From the NCBI GenBank assembly GCA_023717525.1, contig JAMQPK010000077.1, forward strand, positions 1 through 41,174: DNA of 41,174 bases, given 5' to 3'. This document shows, one piece after another, positions 16,015-24,441 of the stretch. Under the pieces are notes generated by a model, which searched no databases, was not told the DNA's origin, and saw only the letters and a program-made list of their open reading frames with translations. Source of the DNA: Vicinamibacterales bacterium (lineage in GTDB: Bacteria > Acidobacteriota > Vicinamibacteria > Vicinamibacterales > JAMQPK01). Position 1 is the first letter of the stretch, and each line of letters opens with the position of its first letter. The position numbers and the translations under genes were made by a program.

Positions 16015-17343
16015 ATGAAGAAGCAAAAGATGTTCGTCGCGCTGGTGTTCACTGCCGGACTCTGCTGGACCGTATCTGGCCAGGAGCGGTGGTTGACGCC
16101 GGCGTCCTCCCAGATCGATGCGATCTATCCCGCGGTCGAGGCACTGTACATCGACCTGCACAAGAACCCGGAACTGGGATTCCAGGAGACGCAGACGGCG
16201 GCGAAGCTGGCCGCGCACGTGAAGGCGCTCGGTTTCGACGTCGCAACTGGCGTCGGAAAGACTGGTGTCGTGGCGGTGATGAAGAATGGGCCCGGGCCAA
16301 CTGTGATGCTGCGAACCGAGATCGATGCGTTGCCTGTTGAGGAGAAGACGGGCCTCGCGTACGCGAGCACGATCAAGTCCAGGAACGCCGCCGGCGAGAT
16401 GGTCCCGGTGATGCACGCCTGTGGCCACGACCTGCACATGGCGGCGTGGGCCGGTACGGCGCGATTGATGGCGGAAAATCGCGCACGGTGGCACGGCACG
16501 CTCGTAATGGTCGGACAACCGGCCGAAGAAGGTGGCAGCGGCGCTCCCGCCATGCTGAAGGACGGATTATTCACGCGCTTTCCGCGCCCCGACTACGCGC
16601 TCTCGCTCCACGACGACGATACGATGCCGGCGGGAACGATTGGCTACCATCCCGGCCTGTTCCGCGCAATGTCGGACAGCATCACCATCACGCTCTTCGG
16701 TCGCGGCGGCCATGCCGCTATGCCGCACAACACAATCGACCCGGTGGTTCTCGGCGCGCGGGTCGTCCTCGCCCTGCAAACCATCGTCTCTCGCGAGAAC
16801 AATCCGGTCGAGCCCATTGTCATCACCGTGGGTTCCATTCACGGCGGGACGCAGGCCAATGTCATCCCGGACGAGGTGCGGTTGCAGGTTTCGGTGCGTA
16901 CCTTCACGCGCGAGGTGCGCGATCGCACGCTCGCAGCCATCCGCCGGGTCGCAGAGAACGAAGCCGCGGCCGCCGGCGCCCCTAGGCCGCCACAGATCGA
17001 CGTGCCCGCCGCGATTCGAAATCCCGTAATCAACGATGCGCGGCTCACGCTCCGCTTGGCCGACGCGCTGAAGAAACATCTGGGCGCCCAGAACGTGATT
17101 GAAATGCCCGCGAAGATGACGTCCGAGGATTTTGCGGAGTACGGCGTTGCCGGCGTTCCCTCGGCGCTCCTTCACATTGGGGCCGTCAATCCGGCCAAAC
17201 TCGCCGAAGCGCGCAAAACGGGCGTCCCTGTCCCCGCACCGCATTCTCCCGAATGGGCGCCCGATCTGCAGACGACATTGAAGGCGGCGATTCGTGCCGA
17301 GGTGACGGAACTGCTGGAGTTATTCGGGGGTCAGGCCCCGTGA
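16015..17343 (+). CDS. Secreted M20-family amidohydrolase (hippurate/amino-acyl amide type)
   Basis: 442 residues from the ATG at 16015, giving signal peptide MKKQKMFVALVFTAGLCWTVSGQ. The frame is open back to 15913, but that would overlap the divergent ABC-F gene. A GTG at 16009 is eight bases after a TAACAT box and is an alternative leaderless start. The M20D metal-site motifs are present: HACGHDLHMA (Cys/His ligands), GQPAEEGG (catalytic Glu), GRGGHAAMPH and a C-terminal PHSPEW. The family cleaves N-acyl amino acids or peptides using two divalent metals. Export points to a periplasmic scavenging role. Its last 24 bases overlap the tail of the convergent tag gene. Confidence 0.92.
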   Translation: MKKQKMFVALVFTAGLCWTVSGQERWLTPASSQIDAIYPAVEALYIDLHKNPELGFQETQTAAKLAAHVKALGFDVATGVGKTGVVAVMKNGPGPTVMLRTEIDALPVEEKTGLAYASTIKSRNAAGEMVPVMHACGHDLHMAAWAGTARLMAENRARWHGTLVMVGQPAEEGGSGAPAMLKDGLFTRFPRPDYALSLHDDDTMPAGTIGYHPGLFRAMSDSITITLFGRGGHAAMPHNTIDPVVLGARVVLALQTIVSRENNPVEPIVITVGSIHGGTQANVIPDEVRLQVSVRTFTREVRDRTLAAIRRVAENEAAAAGAPRPPQIDVPAAIRNPVINDARLTLRLADALKKHLGAQNVIEMPAKMTSEDFAEYGVAGVPSALLHIGAVNPAKLAEARKTGVPVPAPHSPEWAPDLQTTLKAAIRAEVTELLELFGGQAP

Positions 17344-17919
17344 CATGCGCCGCACGTCGCGATAACGGTAACAACCGACCAGATGGTCGTTCACCATTCC
17401 CACCGCCTGCATGTGCGCGTAGATCACCGTCGAACCGACGAAGCTGAACCCGCGGCGTTTCAGGTCGCGGCTGAATGCGTCGGACTCGCTGGTCGTCGCG
17501 GGAATCTCGGCTGTTGACTTCCGGCGATTCTGCCGTGGCCGGCCATCGACGAACCGCCAGCAATAGGCGTCGAAGCTTCCGAATTCCTCCTGGACGGCCA
17601 GAAACGCCCGCGCATTCTTCACGGCGGCGGTGATCTTCATCCGGTTGCGGATGATTCCCGGATCGGCGATCAGCCGGTTTATCCGCGCCTCAGAGAATCG
17701 CGCCACCTTCCCTGGATCGAACTCGCTGAACGCTCGCCGGTAGCCCTCGCGCTTGTTGAGCACGATCGACCAGCTGAGTCCCGCCTGCGCCGCTTCGAGA
17801 ACAAGGAACTCAAAGTGCGTGCGGTCGTCGTGGATCGGCACACCCCACTCGCGATCGTGGTACTCGCACATCAGCTTGTGCTCGACGTTAACCCAGGCAC
17901 ACCGTTTCGGCGTTTCTAT
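17320..17919 (-). CDS. tag: DNA-3-methyladenine glycosylase I (Tag), unusual start
   Basis: A base-excision repair enzyme that removes 3-methyladenine. Conserved blocks are visible: YHDREWGVP, EAAQAGLSWSIVLNKREGYR, DPGIIRNRMKI, KRRGFSFVGSTVIYAHMQAVGMVNDH and GCYRY. The zinc site of the family needs an N-terminal Cys, the His of YHD, and a C-terminal His and Cys. The N-terminal Cys lies in KRCAWVN, encoded upstream of the first ATG (17871). No ATG, GTG or TTG is available upstream in that frame. The best-placed candidates are ATA at 17919, overlapping the upstream TAG stop as ATAG, or CTG at 17937. I give the ATA; the true start is uncertain. It is the third gene of the dehydrogenase-MBL-tag operon. 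Confidence 0.85.
   Translation of the reverse strand: METPKRCAWVNVEHKLMCEYHDREWGVPIHDDRTHFEFLVLEAAQAGLSWSIVLNKREGYRRAFSEFDPGKVARFSEARINRLIADPGIIRNRMKITAAVKNARAFLAVQEEFGSFDAYCWRFVDGRPRQNRRKSTAEIPATTSESDAFSRDLKRRGFSFVGSTVIYAHMQAVGMVNDHLVGCYRYRDVRRMSRGLTPE
17325..17340. terminator. Small hairpin in the overlap of convergent genes
   Basis: CGGGG/CCCCG stem with a six-base loop, inside the 24-bp overlap of the M20 and tag 3' ends. There is no T-tract, so a terminator role is weakly supported. Confidence 0.25.
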
Positions 17920-19397
17920 TTCCCCACAGCTTTCCAGAGATCTGCCTTGGTCTGCGGCACAGCGGGAGCATGCACGTTTATGTAGCGATCGAAGTCGAGA
18001 TTGAGCTTCTCGAGCACCGGAACCAGCGCCTTGACGTGATCGTTAGCCGCCTGCCCGGCAGCGGGTAGCGAGAAATCGCCTTGAAACAGAATCTTTTCCT
18101 TGCCGATGTACGCGACCATCAAACCATTCGAGTGAGGAACCGGAGACACGTGGTACATCTCAACCGTTCGCGTGCCATCCGAGTACACCTTCTTCTCTGA
18201 AACCGCCTCGATTCGTGCTTTTTTCGGGTTCTTCGCAAGCGTATCGTTCAGCAGCGTTCTTGGAGTGTTCAGGGCTCTCTCGAAGAACTGCTCGTTGTTC
18301 TTCTGGGTGATGATGGTTGCGCCCTCGGCGACCATCGCCGGCAACCCTCCGGTGTGATCGGCGTGAGGGTGCGTGTTCATCACGTAGCGGATTGGTTTGT
18401 TTGGAATGAGTTTCTTCGCTTCGGCGATGTAAGCGAGCGCACGCGCCTCGGCTTGTCCCGCCTCGAGCATCATGACGAAGTCTCTGAACTCGACAATCAG
18501 CGAATCGTAGCTGCCGGCTCCGGTGGTGAGGCGATAGAGTCCCTCGCCAAGCTTTTCGGAGCTGACCGTTAGAGCGGGAGGGGCCGCTGCGCCCGCAGCC
18601 GGTGCGCCGCCACCGCGAGCCGCAGCGGGCACAGGCGCAGGAACCAGCGACGCGAGATCGGCAGGATTCGCCTTCGCCGCAGTCACAACGACTTCAAAGA
18701 AGGGCCACCCGCCGCGCGTCTGCACGATCGTCGAAGGCGCCATGACTCCGCCGAAATCCTTCCAACTGGAGTAAGTGGCAAGGATATGCATGTCGCCCAT
18801 GATGGTCTCACCAAGCCATGTCTCGACCCGTTCGACGATACCCCGATCGTTCACATAGCCGTTGACGACATAGGTCTTCCCAGACGCTGCCGTGACCTTC
18901 GGACTCCAGGCGACGACCGTGTAGTTCTTGCCATCGACCCTGCGCCGGGCCACCGTCGCATTGTTCTCCGCAGCGCCTTTCAGAAAACCCCACGGCGTGA
19001 TGTAGAGCTCGAGAGAGCTGGCCCAGGGTTGCGAGATGTCCGCCTGCTGGGGCGTGACCTGCTGGAAAAACGTTCCGGGGGTCAGCGTCGTCGATCCACC
19101 GGGCCCAATGTTGTTGGTCGTTCCGGTATGGCGCGAGGCGGGCGCCGCGAGGTCGATGACACGGACGTAGTTGCTTATCGGCCGCATGGGATCATGCGTG
19201 CCCTGGCAGGCGAATACGACCGCATTGGCTCCGCACTGCTGGAACGACACGTCCTTCGCCGATCCGGAATACGTGATGGACTTCGGATCGCCCAGTGCCT
19301 TTTGCGCGTTGGCGATGACCGTCCTGGCATCCTGCGCCGTCGCGCTCACGCACGAGTACGCAAGACAGACAGCGACAAAAACCAGTTTCTTGAGCAC
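17916..19397 (-). CDS. Secreted metallo-beta-lactamase-fold hydrolase with long N-terminal domain
   Basis: 493 residues. It starts at a GTG (19397) preceded by GGAGG with six-base spacing. The signal peptide is LVFVAVCLAYSCVSATAQ. Residues ~20-250 form an unassigned exported domain; an Ala/Gly-rich linker (~255-275) leads to an MBL domain. Zinc-binding motifs are THPHADHTGG (HxHxDH, ~345), the His of VPHSNG, the Asp of FQGDFS and a late His in INVHAP. The fold hydrolyses esters, lactams, thioesters or phosphodiesters; the substrate is not predictable here. It lies 10 bases after the PQQ-type dehydrogenase gene and overlaps or abuts tag, so the three are probably one operon. Confidence 0.88.
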   Translation of the reverse strand: MLKKLVFVAVCLAYSCVSATAQDARTVIANAQKALGDPKSITYSGSAKDVSFQQCGANAVVFACQGTHDPMRPISNYVRVIDLAAPASRHTGTTNNIGPGGSTTLTPGTFFQQVTPQQADISQPWASSLELYITPWGFLKGAAENNATVARRRVDGKNYTVVAWSPKVTAASGKTYVVNGYVNDRGIVERVETWLGETIMGDMHILATYSSWKDFGGVMAPSTIVQTRGGWPFFEVVVTAAKANPADLASLVPAPVPAAARGGGAPAAGAAAPPALTVSSEKLGEGLYRLTTGAGSYDSLIVEFRDFVMMLEAGQAEARALAYIAEAKKLIPNKPIRYVMNTHPHADHTGGLPAMVAEGATIITQKNNEQFFERALNTPRTLLNDTLAKNPKKARIEAVSEKKVYSDGTRTVEMYHVSPVPHSNGLMVAYIGKEKILFQGDFSLPAAGQAANDHVKALVPVLEKLNLDFDRYINVHAPAVPQTKADLWKAVGK

Positions 19398-19407
19398 AGC
19401 TGCCCTC

Positions 19408-20646
19408 CTACTTCGGCGTCACGCGGAACAGCCCGCCGGCCTTGTCGTCCTCGAGCATCCACAGCGCGCCGTCCGGACCAACCTCTACGTCGCGAATGCG
19501 ATGGCCCACACTCCAGCGCTCCGCAGGCGTGGCTCCGCCCTTGCCGTCGAACGTGACGCGGTTGAGCGTCTGCGTTTCCATCCCGCCGATGAGGGCCGAT
19601 CCCTTCCACTGCGGAAACATCGCGCCGTTGTAGAACATCAGATTGCCGGGTCCGATGATGGGCGTCCAATAGATCACCGGCTTGGTGAGATCCGGCCGGG
19701 TGTCCGGACTGGGGATCGGCACGCGGTTGTAGTTGGTGGCGTAGGACACGAGCGGCCAGCCGTAATTCTTGCCAGGCTCGATCAGGTTCAGCTCGTCACC
19801 GCCTCGCGGCCCGTGCTCGATTTCCCACAGCCGGCCGTCTGGCGCGAACGCCAGACCGTAAGGAGTGCGATGACCGGTGGTCCAGGTGGCCGACGGCGCC
19901 AGGTTCGGTCCCTCGAACGTATAGGTGCTCACCACAGGTGCCGTCTTCGCGAGTTCCGTGTCGCGCGGCGGATTGATGAGGTCTACGCTCGCTGCGCCTG
20001 TCTTTCCGGCCATCGGATTGCCGGGCGCCGGCTTCCCATCGAGCGTCAGGCGCAGGATCTTGCCCAGGGGTTGGTTCGGATCCTGCGCGGGCGTCATGCG
20101 CTGGCGATCACCGACTGTCAGGTAGAGATACCGGCTGTCGGGAGAGAACGCGATCTGAGCGCCGAACTGTCCGCCGCGGCCCTTCGGCATGTCGCGCCAC
20201 AAGACCTGCAATCCCTCCAAGCTTGCTTTGGCGCTCGCCGTGCTCCCGCCGATCACAAGCTTCGCCCGTGCGAGGGCCAGGCTCGATCCCGATTTGTCCT
20301 CGTTCGGCTCGGCATACGTCAGGTAGATGCTCTGGTCTTTCGCGTAGGTCGGTGAGACGAACACGCCCAGCATCCCGCCTTGGCCCTGGTACAGGACGTC
20401 CGGCACGTTCGCGATCGGCGTCTTCTCGCCCTGCTGGGTCACCAGCCAGACCGGGCCGACCTTCTCGGTGACAATCAGCCGTCCATCAGGCAGGAAGGCC
20501 AGGCGCCATGGCAGGTTGAAGGTCGCTACCTGGGTCATCGTGAAAGGCAGGTTCGCCTCTGGCGCCTTCTCGCCCGCGTTGATCTGGGCCTGCGCCGTGG
20601 CGGACAACAAAATGAGTAACAGAACGGCATTTAGAAGTGACTTCAT
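19408..20646 (-). CDS. PQQ-dependent sugar (aldose) dehydrogenase family protein, periplasmic
   Basis: 412 residues with signal peptide (MKSLLNAVLLLILLSATAQAQ). It is a six-bladed GSDH/Asd-like propeller. Diagnostic blocks are PWRLAFLPDGRLIVTEK near the N-terminus, QGGMLGVFVSP, YLTVGD, GHRTPYGLAFAPDG and EHGPRGGDELNLIEPGKNYGWP. The family oxidises sugars or related alcohols with PQQ and passes electrons to the respiratory chain. No PQQ synthesis genes are in the window. No Shine-Dalgarno sequence precedes the ATG; a TATACT box ends seven bases upstream, so a leaderless transcript is likely. It heads the operon with the MBL-fold protein and tag. Confidence 0.93.
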   Translation of the reverse strand: MKSLLNAVLLLILLSATAQAQINAGEKAPEANLPFTMTQVATFNLPWRLAFLPDGRLIVTEKVGPVWLVTQQGEKTPIANVPDVLYQGQGGMLGVFVSPTYAKDQSIYLTYAEPNEDKSGSSLALARAKLVIGGSTASAKASLEGLQVLWRDMPKGRGGQFGAQIAFSPDSRYLYLTVGDRQRMTPAQDPNQPLGKILRLTLDGKPAPGNPMAGKTGAASVDLINPPRDTELAKTAPVVSTYTFEGPNLAPSATWTTGHRTPYGLAFAPDGRLWEIEHGPRGGDELNLIEPGKNYGWPLVSYATNYNRVPIPSPDTRPDLTKPVIYWTPIIGPGNLMFYNGAMFPQWKGSALIGGMETQTLNRVTFDGKGGATPAERWSVGHRIRDVEVGPDGALWMLEDDKAGGLFRVTPK

Positions 20647-20653
20647 GACGATT

Positions 20654-20659
20654 AGTATA
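20654..20659 (-). promoter_or_regulatory. -10 box (TATACT) for the PQQ-type dehydrogenase operon
   Basis: TATACT on the minus strand, seven bases before the ATG at 20646. There is no clear -35 box and no Shine-Dalgarno, so the mRNA would start at or next to the start codon. Confidence 0.5.
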
Positions 20660-20678
20660 GCGAATCATGGCTACTACC

Positions 20679-20706
20679 TTGATAGCGCGGACGAAACGGC
20701 GATAAT
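20679..20706 (+). promoter_or_regulatory. Sigma70-like promoter for the SDR gene (leaderless)
   Basis: TTGATA (20679-20684), a 16-base spacer, then GATAAT (20701-20706). The ATG follows after only six bases (20713), so transcription would begin about at the start codon. This is the clearest leaderless promoter in the window, and it shares its intergenic region with the divergent TATACT promoter. Confidence 0.65.
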
Positions 20707-20712
20707 CCCGTC

Positions 20713-21408
20713 ATGCAAAACGCACGCTTTCTCGTCACAGGCGGCAGCCAGGGCATCGGGGCGGCCCTCGTCGAACTTGCCCGCCAGGCTGGCCACCAGG
20801 TCGTGTTCACCGGCCGCAACGAACGGCTCATTCAATCGGTTGCGCAACGAACCGGCGCGCATGGTTTGCAAGCAGACGTGTCCAACCCCGACGACAATGC
20901 AAGAACGGTCACGGAGTGCATGGACCGAATGGGCGGAGTCGACGTGCTCGTCAACAACGCGGCGTACGATTACCGGGCTGAAATCGGCGCGCTGGACGTT
21001 TCCAAGATGAGAAAGCTCTTCGACACGAACGTGTTCGGGCTGGTTGATATTACCAATCGCGTCGTGCCACAGATGAAGGCGCAGGCTTCCGGCGACATCG
21101 TCAACATCGCGTCCACCTCCGGGATGAAGGGGGCGGCGGCGTCAACGCCCTACGGTGCCAGTAAGTGGGCAGTCCGCGGCATTACGCAATGCTGGCAGGC
21201 GGAACTGCGGCCGCATGGTATCCGCGTTGTCGCAGTATGTCCGTCCGAGGTGCAGACCAGCTTCGGCGGGAAGACCGGTCGTAACAACCCGAACAAGCTC
21301 TTCGCAGAAGATATCGCGCGGACGATCATGGCGGCGCTCACGATGCCACGCCGCGCGCTGTGGCCAGAGCTGGCAGTGTTTGCCAACAACCCGTGGAAGG
21401 AGAACTGA
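20713..21408 (+). CDS. Short-chain dehydrogenase/reductase (SDR)
   Basis: 231 residues, the classical SDR size. It has a Rossmann nucleotide motif TGGSQGIGAA at residues 8-17, the NNAA motif (~82), the catalytic Ser in NIASTSG (~137) and YGASKWA (Tyr/Lys, ~150-155). The acidic/basic residue pattern after strand two (TGRN) suggests NADP, but this is tentative. It reduces or oxidises a small carbonyl or alcohol; the substrate is unknown. It is transcribed alone, from a leaderless promoter, divergent from the dehydrogenase operon and convergent with aat. Confidence 0.93.
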   Translation: MQNARFLVTGGSQGIGAALVELARQAGHQVVFTGRNERLIQSVAQRTGAHGLQADVSNPDDNARTVTECMDRMGGVDVLVNNAAYDYRAEIGALDVSKMRKLFDTNVFGLVDITNRVVPQMKAQASGDIVNIASTSGMKGAAASTPYGASKWAVRGITQCWQAELRPHGIRVVAVCPSEVQTSFGGKTGRNNPNKLFAEDIARTIMAALTMPRRALWPELAVFANNPWKEN

Positions 21409-21435
21409 TCCGCCGCATTCACTTTCGTCCGCGCT

Positions 21436-22113
21436 TCATGGTGCTCCTTTCGTGCCGACCGCATTCGCCAGGCACGCGAGATACACCTGACGGTGAACCG
21501 CGACGGCACCGAGCGATGCCAGATGCTCCGTCGGCCACTGAACGTCGAGCAGCGTCATGCCGCTCGACCGCATGAGATCGACAAGCGCCATCAGGGCGAC
21601 CTTCGAGGCGTCGCGCTGGAAGTGGAACATCGATTCGCCGGAGAACAGCCCGTCGATTCGCACGCCGTAGAGGCCTCCCGCGAGCTGATTGGCGCGATCG
21701 AACACCTCGACGCTGTGCGCCCAACCGAGCTCGTGCAGCCGGGTGTAGCCCGCTATGAACTTATCGGTGATCCAGGTGTCGTCGCGTGACGGATCGGCGC
21801 AGCCTTGTAATACGCGCGCGAAGCAGGTGTCGACGCGGACCTCGAACCGCTTTGCGCTTTGCCGAAGCGAGCGCGACACGCGAAGACCGTCGAGCGGCAG
21901 GATGCCGCGTGGGTTCGGCGACCACCACGGGAGCATCCCCGGCAGATCCGGAATACCCATCGGGTACACGCCCCGCCGATACGCGTGGATCAGCGTGGAC
22001 GGTTCGAGATTGCCGCCAATGACCACAAGATCGTCCTCCGGCCACTCTGAGGGCAACGGAAACCGCCACTTACTTGCCCCCACGGGCTGCGGCGGCGCGT
22101 CCCAGCTCGTCAC
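21436..22113 (-). CDS. aat: Leucyl/phenylalanyl-tRNA-protein transferase
   Basis: 225 residues, close to the usual length. Family blocks are FPLPSEWPEDDLVVIGGNLEPSTLIHAYRRG at the N-terminus, LPWWSPNPRGILP, DTWITDKFIAGYTRLHELGWAHSVE, GGLYGVRIDGLFSGESMFH and LLDVQWPTEHLASLGA. It adds Leu or Phe from aminoacyl-tRNA to N-terminal Arg/Lys of proteins, creating degradation signals for ClpS/ClpAP (N-degron pathway). It starts at a GTG nine bases after the VWFA gene stop and lacks an obvious Shine-Dalgarno, so it probably depends on upstream translation. No clp genes are in the window. Confidence 0.95.
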   Translation of the reverse strand: MTSWDAPPQPVGASKWRFPLPSEWPEDDLVVIGGNLEPSTLIHAYRRGVYPMGIPDLPGMLPWWSPNPRGILPLDGLRVSRSLRQSAKRFEVRVDTCFARVLQGCADPSRDDTWITDKFIAGYTRLHELGWAHSVEVFDRANQLAGGLYGVRIDGLFSGESMFHFQRDASKVALMALVDLMRSSGMTLLDVQWPTEHLASLGAVAVHRQVYLACLANAVGTKGAP

Positions 22114-22122
22114 GAGGAGATC

Positions 22123-24387
22123 TTACGGCTGCGCGGGAATGACGGTGAGGACGGTTTCGGATGAAGCGACCTTCGCGTCCTTCGCGTTGCCGCCAATGCG
22201 CGCCTCGAGGCGCAGCAGGTACCGGCCAGGCGCAGCGTCTTTCAGCGAGATGCGTTTGGAGATTGCGAACGTGCTCGTGCCGGCCCTGGGGCGCGCAACT
22301 TCATCGCGCGATTCGCGCGATGAAAAGACCTCGCGGCCGTCCTCGCCAACCAGGTGAGCCGTGATCGCGACGGTGTGGTTCTGCGACGACATGTTGTCGT
22401 AGGCCTCGGCATAGAGCCCAAGCTCGTCGCCTTGCACGAACGTGCGCCGGCTGGTCGGCGGGCCGGGCAGTTGTTCGCTCGTGATCTGCTTGTCCGCGAT
22501 AAGCGTTGGTACGACCGGCGAGGTCGCCGCCGTCAGCAGCATCCCGCTCATCGACAGCGGCTCGTCGGCAAAGTCGGGGACGAGCAGGTCATAGAAGACG
22601 GTTCCCATCTGCTGTGCGCCGGTCTCGCGAACACCGATGCGCAGCTGGTAGCGGCCGGGTGCAAGGGCGATGCGTTCGTTGATGCGGAAACCTGCCTGCC
22701 GTGCACGCTCGTAGGTATCGGGCCGCAAGCTGAGCTCGAACTCCCGTCGTTCGCCCCTGAGGGGCTTGCCTTGCTCGTTCAGGCTGAAATAAGACAATTC
22801 CACTTTGTCAGCGAACACGGTGCCGTTGTTCCGGCGCTCGAACTGAAAACCGGATCCGTCCAATTCGATCGCGATGGTGACGGCGTGTTCGCGACCCGTC
22901 GTCTTGAACGGTGACGCCTGCACGAGCATCGACACGCCCGCCTGCTGCATTGGCGTGTTGAGCACCGTCCGCAGCTCGGCACTGGTGGTATCGGCCCCGC
23001 CTTTTTTCGCCTCGCGCTCCATCCGCAGGCGTTCGTCGGCCGCGCGCTCTTCCGGCGTCTTCCCGCGTGGGCTCGCATAGCCCTTCCTCGCGGTCACCGT
23101 CAGCCCTGGCCGTTTGACGCGGACCTCGATCTTGTGGAACTTCCCATCACGCGGATGCGTAGGCGGGTAGTAAGCCAGAACGTAGTACCGGCTGTTGGCG
23201 CGTACGATTTGATCGAAAGCCGGCAGCGGATCGTTGACGTTTACAGTGGCGAACCCGCCGGTCTCCTCCGACAGCGTTCGCAGGCTGTCCTGCGAAAGCC
23301 GCATCTCGGCCCCGAAGCCCGCGTAGTTGGCGGCCGCCACGGGAGCGTTGTTGCTGGGTCCTGGAGAGTCGAGCGCGAAGGCGTCGCTCGACATACCGAC
23401 GAGGCCGCGCGGATCGATGCCGAAGATGCTGACGTTGCCTCGAGCCGCCGCCGTGACGGCGTCCTGAATCGCGCGAACGACCTGGGTGGCCTCCTGCGCG
23501 CCGAAAATATCGTTCGTCGGGTAGTCGATCCCTTCGCTGAAGAGCAGCAGGGCTTTTCGGCGGCCGTGAATGTTCCCCATGAACTCAGATAGGTTCCTGA
23601 GCTGCTCGAGCACACGGAGCGCCCGATAACCGCGTTCCAGGTCTTCGGAGTCGAAGGTGCGATCGGGATACCCGTCGCCTCGGGTGTAAGGGTTGATGGC
23701 AGGATCGAGGCTCGACCCGGAGCTGTGGCTGCCTGTGTTGGTGGGAGGCGCAGCCGCGTTCGGATCGCGGCCGGCCGCTTCCATCGCGGACAGCTCCTGC
23801 TGCCGCCAATACGAATCGATCTTGTCGAGCGTGGATGAACGCAGCTTGCGCCCGACGAACTTGTCGACGGCGGCCAGCAGCAGCGCCGGATCGCTCGTGA
23901 ACTCCTGAGAAGCGTCGGTACGCCCGCTCGTGTAGACGATGGCGCCGACGTCGTTGGCGCCGAAATTCCGCTCGATGAACTGGCGCGCGTGGCGCTTCAC
24001 CGTATTGGTGCGGAACAGGCTGGTGCCGAAGTCGTCGAGCACAATCACGTACAACCGGCCGGCCAGCGATTGCTGGTTCGTCCTGACGTCGCTTGCGGCG
24101 GCCCGTCCGCCGAACACGAACCTGTCTGACCTCACGACCGGAAGATCGACGTAGGAGAACAGGTCGATTTTCTGAGGCTTGCCATCCTCAAAAATCTCAA
24201 AATCCCCCTTCTCCAAATCTCCAATGAAATTGCCCTGCCGGTCGGTGACGACGGTGTCGACATCGACGTAGTCGACTTCGGCCTTGAAGGTGACCTGGGG
24301 CTGTCCCGCTGGAGGAGGAGCCTGCTGGGCGAACGTGATGGCGAGGCCGAGGGCGCAGCAGAGAACCGCGGGAATGACAGTCCGCAT
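22123..24387 (-). CDS. Secreted VWFA-related acidobacterial domain protein
   Basis: 754 residues with a signal peptide (MRTVIPAVLCCALGLAITFAQ). The mature N-terminus VDVDTVVTDRQGNFIGDLEKGDFEIFEDG and the following VWFA fold (LYVIVLDDFGTSLFR, KALLLFSEGIDY, FGIDPRGL, LRTLSEETGGFATVN, YYVLAYYP) are the hallmarks of the acidobacterial VWFA-related family. The metal site is degenerate compared with classical DxSxS. The C-terminal ~300 residues are beta-rich and unassigned. The family is abundant in Acidobacteriota; its function is unknown, with protein binding assumed. It lies 54 bases after the TonB-receptor gene, with its own TATCAT box seven bases before the ATG. Confidence 0.9.
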   Translation of the reverse strand: MRTVIPAVLCCALGLAITFAQQAPPPAGQPQVTFKAEVDYVDVDTVVTDRQGNFIGDLEKGDFEIFEDGKPQKIDLFSYVDLPVVRSDRFVFGGRAAASDVRTNQQSLAGRLYVIVLDDFGTSLFRTNTVKRHARQFIERNFGANDVGAIVYTSGRTDASQEFTSDPALLLAAVDKFVGRKLRSSTLDKIDSYWRQQELSAMEAAGRDPNAAAPPTNTGSHSSGSSLDPAINPYTRGDGYPDRTFDSEDLERGYRALRVLEQLRNLSEFMGNIHGRRKALLLFSEGIDYPTNDIFGAQEATQVVRAIQDAVTAAARGNVSIFGIDPRGLVGMSSDAFALDSPGPSNNAPVAAANYAGFGAEMRLSQDSLRTLSEETGGFATVNVNDPLPAFDQIVRANSRYYVLAYYPPTHPRDGKFHKIEVRVKRPGLTVTARKGYASPRGKTPEERAADERLRMEREAKKGGADTTSAELRTVLNTPMQQAGVSMLVQASPFKTTGREHAVTIAIELDGSGFQFERRNNGTVFADKVELSYFSLNEQGKPLRGERREFELSLRPDTYERARQAGFRINERIALAPGRYQLRIGVRETGAQQMGTVFYDLLVPDFADEPLSMSGMLLTAATSPVVPTLIADKQITSEQLPGPPTSRRTFVQGDELGLYAEAYDNMSSQNHTVAITAHLVGEDGREVFSSRESRDEVARPRAGTSTFAISKRISLKDAAPGRYLLRLEARIGGNAKDAKVASSETVLTVIPAQP

Positions 24388-24394
24388 CTATCTA

Positions 24395-24400
24395 ATGATA
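24395..24400 (-). promoter_or_regulatory. Putative -10 box for the VWFA gene
   Basis: TATCAT on the minus strand, seven bases before the ATG at 24387, with no Shine-Dalgarno. It suggests a leaderless internal promoter downstream of the TonB-receptor gene. Confidence 0.35.
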
Positions 24401-24440
24401 CCGGGGACCCGACACGAATCGAGCCCCCGGAGAAACTCCG
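24401..24440 (-). other. Two mutually exclusive hairpins between TonB receptor and VWFA genes
   Basis: CGGAG-AAA-CTCCG (24428-24440) lies right after the receptor stop. CCGGGG (24401-24406) can instead pair with CCCCGG (24425-24430). The two stems share bases 24428-24430 and cannot form together. There is no T-tract. They could slow or stop receptor transcription before the VWFA gene. Confidence 0.35.
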
Positions 24441-24441
24441 T

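Noticed and set aside
19171-20355. 394-codon plus-strand open frame
   Set aside because: Antisense to the dehydrogenase and MBL genes, both with strong family matches on the minus strand.
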